From NCBI GenBank assembly GCA_963971305.1, contig CAXARO010001811.1:157497-221496 (forward strand): DNA of 64,000 bases, written 5' to 3'. The number at the start of each line of letters is the position of its first letter. Position 1 is the stretch's first letter. This DNA comes from Arcuatula senhousia. Its lineage: Eukaryota; Mollusca; Bivalvia; Mytilida; Mytilidae. The notes beneath the pieces are model-generated. The model was not told where the DNA came from. It did no database searches and worked only from the letters and a program-made list of their open reading frames with translations. A program made the translations under genes and the position numbers. Shown here piece by piece: positions 45,653-57,408 of this stretch.

Positions 45653-47545
45653 AGAAGCAGAGGTACCAATGGGGTATCCGAATATCAAAAGTCCGAAAGG
45701 GCAGAGACAAAACCAGTAAACACCAACAAGAACGGGACAAAAACAGACAACATGTAAACACAAAATAACTGAATATCAATCAACAACGCGAACTCCAGTC
45801 GAAACAAGAGTGAACTCAGGTGCTCCGGAAGAGTAAGCAGTTCCTGCTTGCTATAGCACACCCGTCGCGTTGCCAATAGTCCATTCAGCGTGTCAAATCC
45901 GGTAAAGGAAGACAAAACAACACCCTATGACAAACCAACATCTGCACTCATCTGAGAGATCGAAATCCCATATTTGTCTATAAGTGCATGATGTCTTCCG
46001 TAAAATTTCTTGAGTGAAGACAGCAACCGAGGAGCAACATAACCCTGTGTGAGCAATTTTTGCGTCAGACGTGTCGCTCTGCTAAGGAAATCGATGTAAG
46101 TCCCGCACGCTCTGGAGTAACGAATCAATTGAGATACGTAAACTCCATAAGCTGGAGCGGACGGAATGTTGCTACACAAGAAGGGAAAGTTGACGATTGG
46201 AAAGTTGAAGTCATCACGTTTGTCATAGAGCCTTGTTGAAAGTCTTCCTTGTGAGTCAATTTCTAGATGTAGATCTAAATATGAAGCAGACTTCCTAGAA
46301 TCCGTTGTGTCCTTTATCTCAAGCTCCTGGGGATATATGAGATGGAGAAAGTCACCAAATCGAGAATTGTTTAGTGAAAGGACATCATCAATATAACGGA
46401 ACGTGAGGTTGAAAGAGAGAGCTAGTCTACGGTCCTTTTTGTCTAGAAGAGATTGTAAGAAGTCTGCTTCATATGAATGAAGAAACAAATCAGCAAGCAA
46501 AGGTGCACAATTAGTGCCCATTGGAATCCCTATTGTTTGCTGAAAAACACGTCCACCAAACTGAACAAATATGTTGTCAATAAGAAAGTTGAGCATGTCG
46601 ATTATTTGGTCTTCTGTAAATTTGTTCTTTTTCTTAGACTCATTGATGACAAAGTAAGTCTTGGTATAATCGACTACAAGAAATTTGTACCTGCGTTTTC
46701 CATTCTTTTTGAAAAAGCTGCGTTTAATCAGCTGTGCCAATCGCGATTTCAGTTGTTCATGTGGAATAGAAGTGTAAAGTGTGGAGAAATCGAATGTTTT
46801 GATGCTGTTACAAGAAGAAACTGATTTAGAGTTAAGAATCTCCATCAGTTCTTTCGAATTCTTCAGGATCCACATTTGATTGACACCATTTCTAGAATAA
46901 CAACAATCGTAATATTTCTGGAGGCCGGATTTTATTGCCGTAAGTATTGAAGTTAACAGAACTGAAAGAGGCTTAGTTGTACATTTGGATGACCCTGCAA
47001 TGAAGCGCTGTTTGTATGGATTTTTATGTAATTTAGGAATCCAATACAGGGATGGAATGTCATCATTACTGCCATCAACAGAAAGGCCGAAGGAGGAAAT
47101 GACAGATTTGTGATTATCAATTATTTCCTCCTTAGACAGTGTTGTAGCCGTGTATGTGGTACTATTGCTGGTACAACCAACCCCCAATTCAGCTGTCAAA
47201 CAGTCAATATAGTGTTTCTTGCACACAAAAATGATGTTATTTGGTGCTTTGTCTGCAGGTACAACAACATATTTGTCATGTAAGGTGGACAGTGTTTTGG
47301 CAACATCAGCGTTGCTGAAAATGGATGTTGCCTTAGTGCTCATTGAGCCTTTCAAAGAATTGATTCTTTTCAAAACCAATGACCTCACAGCTTTTACCCA
47401 TTCTGACAAAACGTCACATTCTTTCTCCTGTTCTTTTTTGGCCCATTTTCTGGCATAGTCCTCAACTGAATCCATAATTGTTTTGAAATTATAGCTCCAG
47501 TTTATTCGTCTTGGCTCACGATATTTAGGTTACGCGATAAAACGA
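45653..47545 (-). mobile_element. Penelope-like retroelement inserted in a satellite unit
   Basis: A 1,893 bp insert interrupts a satellite unit within CATTGTACAAG. The flanking TACAA occurs on both sides (45,648-45,652 and 47,546-47,550), a probable 5 bp target duplication. On the minus strand it holds an uninterrupted reverse transcriptase frame and a 3' untranslated region of about 270 bp ending GCTTCTT. The same 3' end is found at 4.8-5.0 kb and 11.8-12.4 kb. The 5' part is probably truncated: the open frame continues upstream of the first Met to a stop at 47,530-47,532, just inside the insertion edge. Confidence 0.9.
45925..47475 (-). CDS. Penelope-like reverse transcriptase (516 aa)
   Basis: Uninterrupted reading frame for a reverse transcriptase of the Penelope-like class, which copies element RNA into DNA at the target. 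Visible motifs: YVVVPADKAPNNIIF (residues 69-83), WIPKLHKNP (145-153), motif A FDFSTLYTSIPH (228-239) with the first catalytic Asp, motif B GIPMGTNCAPLLADL (316-330), motif C YIDD (361-364) with the paired catalytic Asp, LDLHL (400-404), and a C-terminus with LLSSLKKFYGRHH. All core catalytic residues are present. No GIY-YIG endonuclease follows the reverse transcriptase, unlike canonical Penelope. Because the 5' end is probably missing, an N-terminal GIY-YIG (as in the permuted Naiad/Chlamys type) cannot be excluded. The Met at 47,475 may be internal to the ancestral frame, since 18 further codons upstream are open. Confidence 0.9.
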   Translation of the reverse strand: MDSVEDYARKWAKKEQEKECDVLSEWVKAVRSLVLKRINSLKGSMSTKATSIFSNADVAKTLSTLHDKYVVVPADKAPNNIIFVCKKHYIDCLTAELGVGCTSNSTTYTATTLSKEEIIDNHKSVISSFGLSVDGSNDDIPSLYWIPKLHKNPYKQRFIAGSSKCTTKPLSVLLTSILTAIKSGLQKYYDCCYSRNGVNQMWILKNSKELMEILNSKSVSSCNSIKTFDFSTLYTSIPHEQLKSRLAQLIKRSFFKKNGKRRYKFLVVDYTKTYFVINESKKKNKFTEDQIIDMLNFLIDNIFVQFGGRVFQQTIGIPMGTNCAPLLADLFLHSYEADFLQSLLDKKDRRLALSFNLTFRYIDDVLSLNNSRFGDFLHLIYPQELEIKDTTDSRKSASYLDLHLEIDSQGRLSTRLYDKRDDFNFPIVNFPFLCSNIPSAPAYGVYVSQLIRYSRACGTYIDFLSRATRLTQKLLTQGYVAPRLLSSLKKFYGRHHALIDKYGISISQMSADVGLS

Positions 47546-48217
47546 TACAAGTTAGCAATGTTCAATGAGGTAGGAAAAAGCTTACTTACCGTGTTCATTT
47601 CTTTACCTAAACTAGGTCTGGAGAATGAACAATTGGCTTTACAATCATGGTTCAATTTTTAAAATCGGTCAAGAGATGACCGAGATACAAGCATTTAAAG
47701 TTAACAATTAACCTTTGCCATTTTGCATGCCCATGGTACACCTAACTCGAAAACGGCTTTGTCTAGAGACTTGCGATTTTTTGCATTGGCTCGCCCGTAA
47801 AACATTAGTGCCCCTATGGGGCCAATTTTTAATTCTCGAGACGATTGGAGCAAGGGAACAGGGACAAATCAGCAAAAAATGGTTTCGACAACGTGGCCAA
47901 CATGGCAATGGTAGACCCAATGTTTCCAAAAACATTATTTTCAAGTTTTTCATCAAAAAACTTAATACGAATCTCTTATCGGTTTTGTTCCTAGCCCATT
48001 CAGTCTATTTGTCAGCGAGAAGGCAGGCGGCCGGGGGTTTCGCGTCGAAGCCAAGTTCCCCGCGCGAGCAGGCCGGCCGCGGCTTCGAGCCGGAATATAT
48101 TTTTCCGCGAGAAGGCAGGCGGCCTGGGTTTTCTCGTCGACGCCAAGTTCCTCGGGCAAGCAGGCCGGCCGCGGCTTCGAGCCAGAAAACATTTCTCCGC
48201 GAGAAAGCAGGCAGCCG

Positions 48218-48248
<31 letters not shown>

Positions 48249-49412
48249 AGCTACTGATTTTTTTTTTTCTTCCTTTTGCCTTCTCTTTTCTTCTTTTTTT
48301 TCTCTCTTTGTCCCTTTTTTGTGTTCGTTTTTTTTTCTCGGATTTTTTGCACATATTCTTCGTGCGCCCCGCCTGTAAATAACTGTTTCACTGTCTCAGC
48401 TGCACGTTTGTTTTCAGTCAGGCTATTGTTTTTTGATCAAACAGGCTTTGTACTAGCGGTTTTTGTCGAATTTTGTCGCCAATTCGTTGGTATTTTTCCG
48501 ATCTGGAAGCTACAAGGACCCAAATGGTAAAAAAATCGCCTACATTGAGAGGAAAATCTTGTTCCTAGAAAATAATTCCAGTCTCGTGTGTACTCAACCG
48601 ACGTCAAATCCCTTTACTGTGACCGACAGAACACGACTTGCGCCGTTTAACACAATTTACAGAACCAAGCTACCTATCGCCGATCAAAAGTTATGATGCC
48701 TCAAACTTGCATCACTTTCAGGTCCGAGTCTAGACATTGTACAAGTTAGCAATGTTCAATGAGGTAGGAAAAAGCTTACTTACCGTGTTCATTTCTTTAC
48801 CTAAACTAGGTCTGGAGAATGAACAATTGGCTTTACAATCATGGTTCAATTTTTAAAATCGGTCAAGAGATGACCGAGATACAAGCATTTAAAGTTAACA
48901 ATTAACCTTTGCCATTTTTCATGCCCATGGTACACCTAACTCGAAAACGGCTTTGTCTAGAGACTTGCGGTTTTTTGCATTGGCTTGCCCGTAAAACATT
49001 AATGCCCCTACGGGGCCAATTTTTAATTTTCGAGACGATTGGAGCAAGGGAACAGGGACAAATCAGCAAAAAATGGTTTCGACAACGTGGCCAACATGGC
49101 AATGGTAGACCCAATGTTTCCAAAAACATTATTTTCAAGTTTTTCATCAAAAAACTTAATACGAATCTCTTATCGGTTTTGTTCCTAGCCCATTCAGTCT
49201 ATTTGTCAGCGAGAAGGCAGGCGGCCGGGGGTTTCGCGTCGAAGCCAAGTTCCCCGCGCGAGCAGGCCGGCCGCGGCTTCGAGCCGGAATATATTTTTCC
49301 GCGAGAAGGCAGGCGGCCTGGGTTTTCTCGTCGACGCCAAGTTCCTCGGGCAAGCAGGCCGGCCGCGGCTTCGAGCCAGAAAACATTTCTCCGCGAGAAA
49401 GCAGACAGCCGG

Positions 49413-52259
49413 TTTTTTTTTTTTTTTTTTTTTTTAATTAGCTACTGATTTTTTTTTCTTCCTTTTGCCTTCTCTTTCCTTCTTTTTTTTCTCTATTTGT
49501 CCCTTTTTTGTGTTCGTTTTTTTTTCTCGGATTTTTTGCACATATTCTTCGTGCGCCCCGCCTGTAAATAACTGTTTCACTGTCTCAGCTGCACGTTTGT
49601 TTTCAGTCAGGCTATTGTTTTTTGATCAAACAGGCTTTGTACTAGCGGTTTTTGTCGAATTTTGTCGCCAATTTGTTGGTATTTTTCCGATCTGGAAGCT
49701 ACAAGGACCCGAATGGTAAAAAAATCGCCTACATTGAGAGGAAAATCTTGTTCCTAGAAAATAATTCCAGTCTCGTGTGTACTTAACCGACGTCAAATCC
49801 CTTTACGGTGACCGACAGAACACGACTTGCGCCGTTTAGCACAATTTACAGAACCGGGCTTCCTATCGCCGATCAAAAGTTATGATGCCTCAAACTTGCA
49901 TCACTTTCAGGTCCGAGTCTAGACATTGTACAATTTAGCAATGTTCAATGAGGTAGGAAAAAGCTTACTTACCGTGTTCATTTCTTTACCTAAACTAGGT
50001 CTGGAGAATGAACAATTGGCTTTACAATCATGGTTCAATTTTTAAAATCGGTCAAGAGATGACCGAGATACAAGCATTTAAAGTTAACAATTAACCTTTG
50101 CCATTTTGCATGCCCATGGTACACCTAACTCGAAAACGGCTTTGTCTAGAGACTTGCGATTTTTTGCATTGGCTCGCCCGTAAAACATTAGTGCCCCTAT
50201 GGGGCCAATTTTTAATTCTCGAGACGATTGGAGCAAGGGAACAGGGACAAATCAGCAAAAAATGGTTTCGACAACGTGGCCAACATGGCAATGGTAGACC
50301 CAATGTTTCCAAAAACATTATTTTCAAGTTTTTCATCAAAAAACTTAATACGAATCTCTTATCGGTTTTGTTCCTAGCCCATTCAGTCTATTTGTCAGCG
50401 AGAAGGCAGGCGGCCGGGGGTTTCGCGTCGAAGCCAAGTTCCCCGCGCGAGCAGGCCGGCCGCGGCTTCGAGCCGGAATATATTTTTCCGCGAGAAGGCA
50501 GGCGGCCTGGGTTTTCTCGTCGACGCCAAGTTCCTCGGGCAAGCAGGCCGGCCGCGGCTTCGAGCCAGAAAACATTTCTCCGCGAGAAAGCAGGCAGCCG
50601 TTTTTTTTTTTTTTTTTTTTTTTTTAATTAGCTACTGATTTTTTTTTTCTTCCTTTTGCCTTCTCTTTTCTTCTTTTTTTTCTCTCTTTGTCCCTTTTTG
50701 TGTTCGTTTTTTTTTCTCGGATTTTTTGCACATATTCTTCGTGCGCCCCGCCTGTAAATAACTGTTTCACTGTCTCAGCTGCACGTTTGTTTTCAGTCAG
50801 GCTATTGTTTTTTGATCAAACAGGCTTTGTACTAGCGGTTTTTGTCGAATTTTGTCGCCAATTCGTTGGTATTTTTCCGATCTGGAAGCTACAAGGACCC
50901 AAATGGTAAAAAAATCGCCTACATTGAGAGGAAAATCTTGTTCCTAGAAAATAATTCCAGTCTCGTGTGTACTCAACCGACGTCAAATCCCTTTACTGTG
51001 ACCGACAGAACACGACTTGCGCCGTTTAACACAATTTACAGAACCAAGCTACCTATCGCCGATCAAAAGTTATGATGCCTCAAACTTGCATCACTTTCAG
51101 GTCCGAGTCTAGACATTGTACAAGTTAGCAATGTTCAATGAGGTAGGAAAAAGCTTACTTACCGTGTTCATTTCTTTACGTAAACTAGGTCTGGAGAATG
51201 AACAATTGGCTTTACAATCAGGGTTCAATTTTTAAAATCGGTCAAGAGATGACCGAGATACAAGCATTTAAAGTTAACAATTAACCTTTGCCATTTTTCA
51301 TGCCCATGGTACACCTAACTCGAAAACGGCTTTGTCTAGAGACTTGCGGTTTTTTGTATTGGCTCGCCCGTAAAACATTAATGCCCCTACGGGGCCAATT
51401 TTTAATTTTCGAGACGATTGGAGCAAGGGAACAGGGACAAATCAGCAAAAAATGGTTTCGACAACGTGGCCAACATGGCAATGGTAGACCCAATGTTTCC
51501 AAAAACATTATTTTCAAGTTTTTCATCAAAAAACTTAATACGAATCTCTTATCGGTTTTGTTCCTAGCCCATTCAGTCTATTTGTCATCTTCGCTAGCCA
51601 AGGGTTACGATCCGCTACCTCTCATCTCCACCCTTGGCAGATCTAGAAGGATTTTTGTGGGCATACATTCTCTCATCTGATTGGATGCAGTGAAATTTGG
51701 CTGCATCCAATCAAATTGCTCCATTTCCATTTTGAATCAATCTGTTAACAAACATTTCGGTTTACAAATGTGATAAATAATTATTACTTTTGCAAAACAT
51801 ATTAGCAGTTTTGATCAAATCTTACCAAAATTACCTTTATTTTATCTTTAAATAAATGTTTGTCGTTAATGGAATGAAATATCTCCTATTTTTGCAACTA
51901 TCTGGATGAAAATAATTTTTTTTAACTTGGAATAGATATTGCTTCAAGGGAGATAATTAAAATGCTGAGATTACAAAAACCTTCTAGATCTGCCAAGGGT
52001 GAAGATGAGAGATAGCGGATCGTAACCCTTGGCTAGCGAAGATGTCTATTTGTCAGCGAGAAGGCAGGCGGCCGGGGGTTTCGCGTCGAAGCCAAGTTCC
52101 CCGCGCGAGCAGGCCGGCCGCGGCTTCGAGCCGGAATATATTTTTCCGCGAGAAGGCAGGCGGCCTGGGTTTTCTCGTCGACGCCAAGTTCCTCGGGCAA
52201 GCAGGCCGGCCGCGGCTTCGAGCCAGAAAACATTTCTCCGCGAGAAAGCAGACAGCCGG
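49413..52259 (+). repeat. Two-unit higher-order repeat with TIR element, first copy
   Basis: Two units whose second member contains the 457 bp inverted-repeat element. The dimer shares private variants with the following dimer (for example ATTCTCGAG in the first unit, GTATTGGCTCG in the second, AATTTGTTGG near the start). A related dimer without the insertion lies just upstream (anchor positions 47,708 and 48,902). Confidence 0.88.
51587..52043. mobile_element. 457 bp non-autonomous TIR element (MITE), copy 1
   Basis: Terminal inverted repeats of 64 bp (51,587-51,650 and 51,980-52,043) match with two mismatches and begin ATCTTCGCTAGCCAAGGG. The element is flanked by an 11 bp direct repeat of unit sequence, GTCTATTTGTC (51,576-51,586 and 52,044-52,054). 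The interior is AT-rich and non-coding and includes CAAGGGAGATAAT. Long inverted ends plus a 9-11 bp target duplication fit Mutator-like non-autonomous elements (inference; no transposase present). Confidence 0.9.
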
Positions 52260-53449
52260 TTTTTTTTTTTTTTTTTTTTTTTTTTAATTAGCTACTGATT
52301 TTTTTTTCTTCCTTTTGCCTTCTCTTTCCTTCTTTTTTTTCTCTATTTGTCCCTTTTTTGTGTTCGTTTTTTTTTCTCGGATTTTTTGCACATATTCTTC
52401 GTGCGCCCCGCCTGTAAATAACTGTTTCACTGTCTCAGCTGCACGTTTGTTTTCAGTCAGGCTATTGTTTTTTGATCAAACAGGCTTTGTACTAGCGGTT
52501 TTTGTCGAATTTTGTCGCCAATTTGTTGGTATTTTTCCGATCTGGAAGCTACAAGGACCCGAATGGTAAAAAAATCGCCTACATTGAGAGGAAAATCTTG
52601 TTCCTAGAAAAAAATTCCAGTCTCGTGTGTACTCAACCGACGTCAAATCCCTTTACGGTGACCGACAGAACACGACTTGCGCCGTTTAGCACAATTTACA
52701 GAACCGGGCTACCTATCGCCGATCAAAAGTTATGATGCCTCAAACTTGCATCACTTTCAGGTCCGAGTCTAGACATTGTACAAGTTAGCAATGTTCAATG
52801 AGGTAGGAAAAAGCTTACTTACCGTGTTCATTTCTTTACCTAAACTAGGTCTGGAGAATGAACAATTGGCTTTACAATCATGGTTCAATTTTTAAAATCG
52901 GTCAAGAGATGACCAAGATACAAGCATTTAAAGTTAACAATTAACCTTTGCCATTTTGCATGCCCATGGTACACCTAACTCGAAAACGGCTTTGTCTAGA
53001 GACTTGCGATTTTTTGCATTGGCTCGCCCGTAAAACATTAGTGCCCCTATGGGGCCAATTTTTAATTCTCGAGACGATTGGAGCAAGGGAACAGGGACAA
53101 ATCAGCAAAAAATGGTTTCGACAACGTGGCCAACATGGCAATGGTAGACCCAATGTTTCCAAAAACATTATTTTCAAGTTTTTCATCAAAAAACTTAATA
53201 CGAATCTCTTATCGGTTTTGTTCCTAGCCCATTCAGTCTATTTGTCAGCGAGAAGGCAGGCGGCCGGGGGTTTCGCGTCGAAGCCAAGTTCCCCGCGCGA
53301 GCAGGCCGGCCGCGGCTTCGAGCCGGAATATATTTTTCCGCGAGAAGGCAGGCGGCCTGGGTTTTCTCGTCGACGCCAAGTTCCTCGGGCAAGCAGGCCG
53401 GCCGCGGCTTCGAGCCAGAAAACATTTCTCCGCGAGAAAGCAGGCAGCC

Positions 53450-53482
<33 letters not shown>

Positions 53483-55110
53483 AGCTACTGATTTTTTTTT
53501 TCTTCCTTTTGCCTTCTCTTTTCTTCTTTTTTTTCTCTCTTTGTCCCTTTTTGTGTTCGTTTTTTTTTCTCGGATTTTTTGCACATATTCTTCGTGCGCC
53601 CCGCCTGTAAATAACTGTTTCACTGTCTCAGCTGCACGTTTGTTTTCAGTCAGGCTATTGTTTTTTGATCAAACAGGCTTTGTACTAGCGGTTTTTGTCG
53701 AATTTTGTCGCCAATTCGTTGGTATTTTTCCGATCTGGAAGCTACAAGGACCCAAATGGTAAAAAAATCGCCTACATTGAGAGGAAAATCTTGTTCCTAG
53801 AAAATAATTCCAGTCTCGTGTGTACTCAACCGACGTCAAATCCCTTTACTGTGACCGACAGAACACGACTTGCGCCGTTTAACACAATTTACAGAACCAA
53901 GCTACCTATCGCCGATCAAAAGTTATGATGCCTCAAACTTGCATCACTTTCAGGTCCGAGTCTAGACATTGTACAAGTTAGCAATGTTCAATGAGGTAGG
54001 AAAAAGCTTACTTACCGTGTTCATTTCTTTACCTAAACTAGGTCTGGAGAATAAACAATTGGCTTTACAATCATGGTTCAATTTTTAAAATCGGTCAAGA
54101 GATGACCGAGATACAAGCATTTAAAGTTAACAATTAACCTTTGCCATTTTTCATGCCCATGGTACACCTAACTCGAAAACGGCTTTGTCTAGAGACTTGC
54201 GGTTTTTTGTATTGGCTCGCCCGTAAAACATTAATGCCCCTACGGGGCCAATTTTTAATTTTCGAGACGATTGGAGCAAGGGAACAGGGACAAATCAGCA
54301 AAAAATGGTTTCGACAACGTGGCCAACATGGCAATGGTAGACCCAATGTTTCCAAAAACATTATTTTCAAGTTTTTCATCAAAAAACTTAATACGAATCT
54401 CTTATCGGTTTTGTTCCTAGCCCATTCAGTCTATTTGTCATCTTCGCTAGCCAAGGGTTACGATCCGCTACCTCTCATCTCCACCCTTGGCAGATCTAGA
54501 AGGATTTTTGTGGGCATACATTCTCTCATCTGATTGGATGCAGTGAAATTTGGCTGCATCCAATCAAATTGCTCCATTTCCATTTTGAATCAATCTGTTA
54601 ACAAACATTTCGGTTTACAAATGTGATAAATAATTATTACTTTTGCAAAACATATTAGCAGTTTTGATCAAATCTTACCAAAATTACCTTTATTTTATCT
54701 TTAAATAAATGTTTGTCGTTAATGGAATGAAATATCTCCTATTTTTGCAACTATCTGGATGAAAATAATTTTTTTTAACTTGGAATAGATATTGCTTCAA
54801 GGGAGATAATTAAAATGCTGAGATTACAAAAACCTTCTAGATCTGCCAAGGGTGAAGATGAGAGATAGCGGATCGTAACCCTTGGCTAGCGAAGATGTCT
54901 ATTTGTCAGCGAGAAGGCAGGCGGCCGGGGGTTTCGCGTCGAAGCCAAGTTCCCCGCGCGAGCAGGCCGGCCGCGGCTTCGAGCCGGAATATATTTTTCC
55001 GCGAGAAGGCAGGCGGCCGGGGTTTTCTCGTCGACGCCAAGTTCCTCGGGCAAGCAGGCCGGCCGCGGCTTCGAGCCAGAAAACATTTCTCCGCGAGAAA
55101 GCAGGCAGCC

Positions 55111-55111
<1 letters not shown>
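52260..55111 (+). repeat. Two-unit higher-order repeat with TIR element, second copy
   Basis: Near-identical copy of 49,413-52,259 at an offset of 2,847-2,853 bp, including the inserted element at the same base. It differs at a few sites (for example CGGGGTT rather than CTGGGTT in the last subrepeat). Confidence 0.88.
54440..54896. mobile_element. 457 bp non-autonomous TIR element (MITE), copy 2
   Basis: Same length, ends, interior and insertion base as the copy at 51,587, with the same 11 bp flanks (54,429-54,439 and 54,897-54,907). I found no difference between the two copies by eye. It therefore arrived by duplication of its host dimer, not by independent transposition. Confidence 0.9.
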
Positions 55112-55143
<32 letters not shown>

Positions 55144-55461
55144 AGCTACTGATTTTTTTTTTCTTCCTTTTGCCTTCTCTTTTCTTCTTTTTTTTCTCTC
55201 TTTGTCCCTTTTTTTGTGTTCGTTTTTTTTTCTCGGATTTTTTGCACATATTCTTCGTGCGCCCCGCCTGTAAATAACTGTTTCACTGTCTCAGCTGCAC
55301 GTTTGTTTTCAGTCAGGCTATTGTTTTTTGATCAAACAGGCTTTGTACTAGCGGTTTTTGTCGAATTTTGTCGCCAATTCGTTGGTATTTTTCCGATCTG
55401 GAAGCTACAAGGACCCAAATGGTAAAAAAATCGCCTACATTGAGAGGAAAATCTTGTTCCT

Positions 55462-55567
55462 CACTTCTAAAATCGTATAGTGTTTTCCAACAAACAATGA
55501 AATGTTCAGGATCAGGAACAAGTTCTGAAACACCAAAGAATAATTTAAAAAAAAAAATCAGACAAAA
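55462..55567. other. 106 bp non-satellite spacer at an inversion junction
   Basis: The plus-oriented unit stops at ATCTTGTTCCT, and the spacer (CACTTCTAAAATCGTATAGTG onward, ending in A-rich sequence) is unlike any part of the unit. From about 55,568 the satellite resumes in the opposite orientation. The same spacer recurs at 61,838. Confidence 0.85.
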
Positions 55568-56176
55568 AATTTTAAAAATTGAACCATGATTGTAAAGCCA
55601 ATTGTTCATTCTCCAGACCTAGTTTAAGTAAAAAAATGAACACGGTAAGTAAGCTTTTTCCTACCTCATTGAACATTGCTAACTTGTACAATGTCTAGAC
55701 TCGGACCTGAAAGTGATGCAAGTTTGAGGCATCATAACTTTTGATCGGCGATAGGTAGCCCGGTTCTGTAAATTGTGCTAAACGGCGCAAGTCGTGTTCT
55801 GTCGGTCACAGTAAAGGGATTTGACGTCGGTTGAGTACACACGAGACTGGAATTATTTTCTAGGAACAAGATATTCCTCTCAATGTAGGCGATTTTTTTA
55901 CCATTCGGGTCCTTGTAGCTTCCAGATCGGAAAAATACCAACGAATTGGCGACAAAATTCGACAAAAACCGCTAGTACAAAGCCTGTTTGATCAAAAAAC
56001 AATAGCCTGACTGAAAACAAACGTGCAGCTGAGACAGTGAAACAGTTATTTACAGGCGGGGCGCACGAAGAATATGTGCAAAAAATCCGAGAAAAAAAAC
56101 GAACACAAAAAAGGGACAAAGAGAGAAAAAAAAGAAGGAAAGAGAAGGCAAAAGGAAGAAAAAAAAATCAGTAGCT

Positions 56177-56212
<36 letters not shown>

Positions 56213-57369
56213 TGCCTGCTTTCTCGCGGAGAAATGTTTTCTGGCTCGAAGCCGCGGCCGGCCTGCTTGCCCGAGGAACTTGGCGTCGACGAGAAAAACC
56301 AGGCCGCCTGCCTTTTCGCGGAAAAATCTATTCCGGCGCGAAGCCGCGGCCGGCCTGCTCGCGCGGGGAACTTGGCTTCGACGCGAAACCCCCGGCCGCC
56401 TGCCTTCTTGCTGACAAATAGACTGAATGGGCTAGGAACAAAACCGATAAGAAATTCGTATTAAGTTTTTTGATGAAAAACTTGAAAATAATGTTTTTGG
56501 AAACATTGGGTCTACCATCGCCATGTTGGCCACGTTGTAGAAACCATTTTTTGCTGATTTGTCCCTGTTCCCTTGCTCCAATCGTCTCGAAAATTAAAAA
56601 TTGGCCCCGTAGGGGCAGTAATTTTTTACGGGCGAGCCAATGCAAAAAACCGCAAGTCTCTAGACAAAGCCGTTTTCGAGTTAGGTGTACCATGGGCATG
56701 CAAAATGGCAAAGGTTAATTGTTAACTTTAAATGCTTGTATCTCGGTCATCTCTTGACCGATTTTAAAAATTGAACCATGATTGTAAAGCCAATTGTTCA
56801 TTCTCCAGACCTAGTTTAGGTAAAGAAATGAACACGGTAAGTAAGCTTTTTCCTACCTCATTGAACATTGCTAACTTGTACAATGTCTAGACTCGGACCT
56901 GAAAGTGATGCAAGTTTGAGGCATCATAACTTTTGATCGGCGATAGGTAGCCCGGTTCTGTAAATTGTGCTAAACGGCGCAAGTCGTGTTCTGTCGGTCA
57001 CAGTAAAGGGATTTGACGTCGGTTGAGTACACACGAGACTGGAATTATTTTCTAGGAACAAGATTTTCCTCTCAATGTAGGCGATTTTTTTACCATTCGG
57101 GTCTTTGTAGCTTCCAGATCGGAAAAATACCAACGAATTGGCGACAAAATTCGACAAAAACCGCTAGTACAAAGCCTGTTTGATCAAAAAACAATAGCCT
57201 GACTGAAAACAAACGTGCAGCTGAGACAGTGAAACAGTTATTTACAGGCGGGGCGCACGAAGAATATGTGCAAAAAATCCGAGAAAAAAAAACGAACACA
57301 AAAAAGGGACAAAGAGAGAAAAAAAAGAAGGAAAGAGAAGGCAAAAGGAAGAAAAAAAAATCAGTAGCT

Positions 57370-57408
<39 letters not shown>

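Larger units (their letters stand above)
15562..55461 (+). repeat. Satellite array, ~1,190 bp unit, 30 head-to-tail units
   Basis: Nearly identical units follow one another. Their T-tracts start at 15562, 16740, 17950, 19141, 20339, 21538, 22731, 23912, 25074, 26269, 27447, 28625, 29814, 31000, 32197, 33383, 34578, 35768, 36958, 38141, 39337, 41545, 42745, 43937, 45134, 48218, 49413, 50601, 52260, 53451 and 55112. Irregular spacings are explained by a LINE (40.2 kb), a Penelope element (45.7 kb) and two small TIR elements (51.6, 54.4 kb). Unit length varies by about 20 bp, mostly in T-tract length (roughly 13-43). Small private changes include a 30 bp deletion near 24,108 and a 13 bp deletion near 30,334. 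Open frames of 70-180 codons recur on both strands of each unit, but I do not regard them as genes. I do not recognise the unit as a named satellite. Confidence 0.97.

Noticed and set aside
46477..46824. Plus-strand frames of 115 and 79 codons inside the Penelope insert
   Set aside because: They are opposite-strand shadows of the reverse transcriptase frame.
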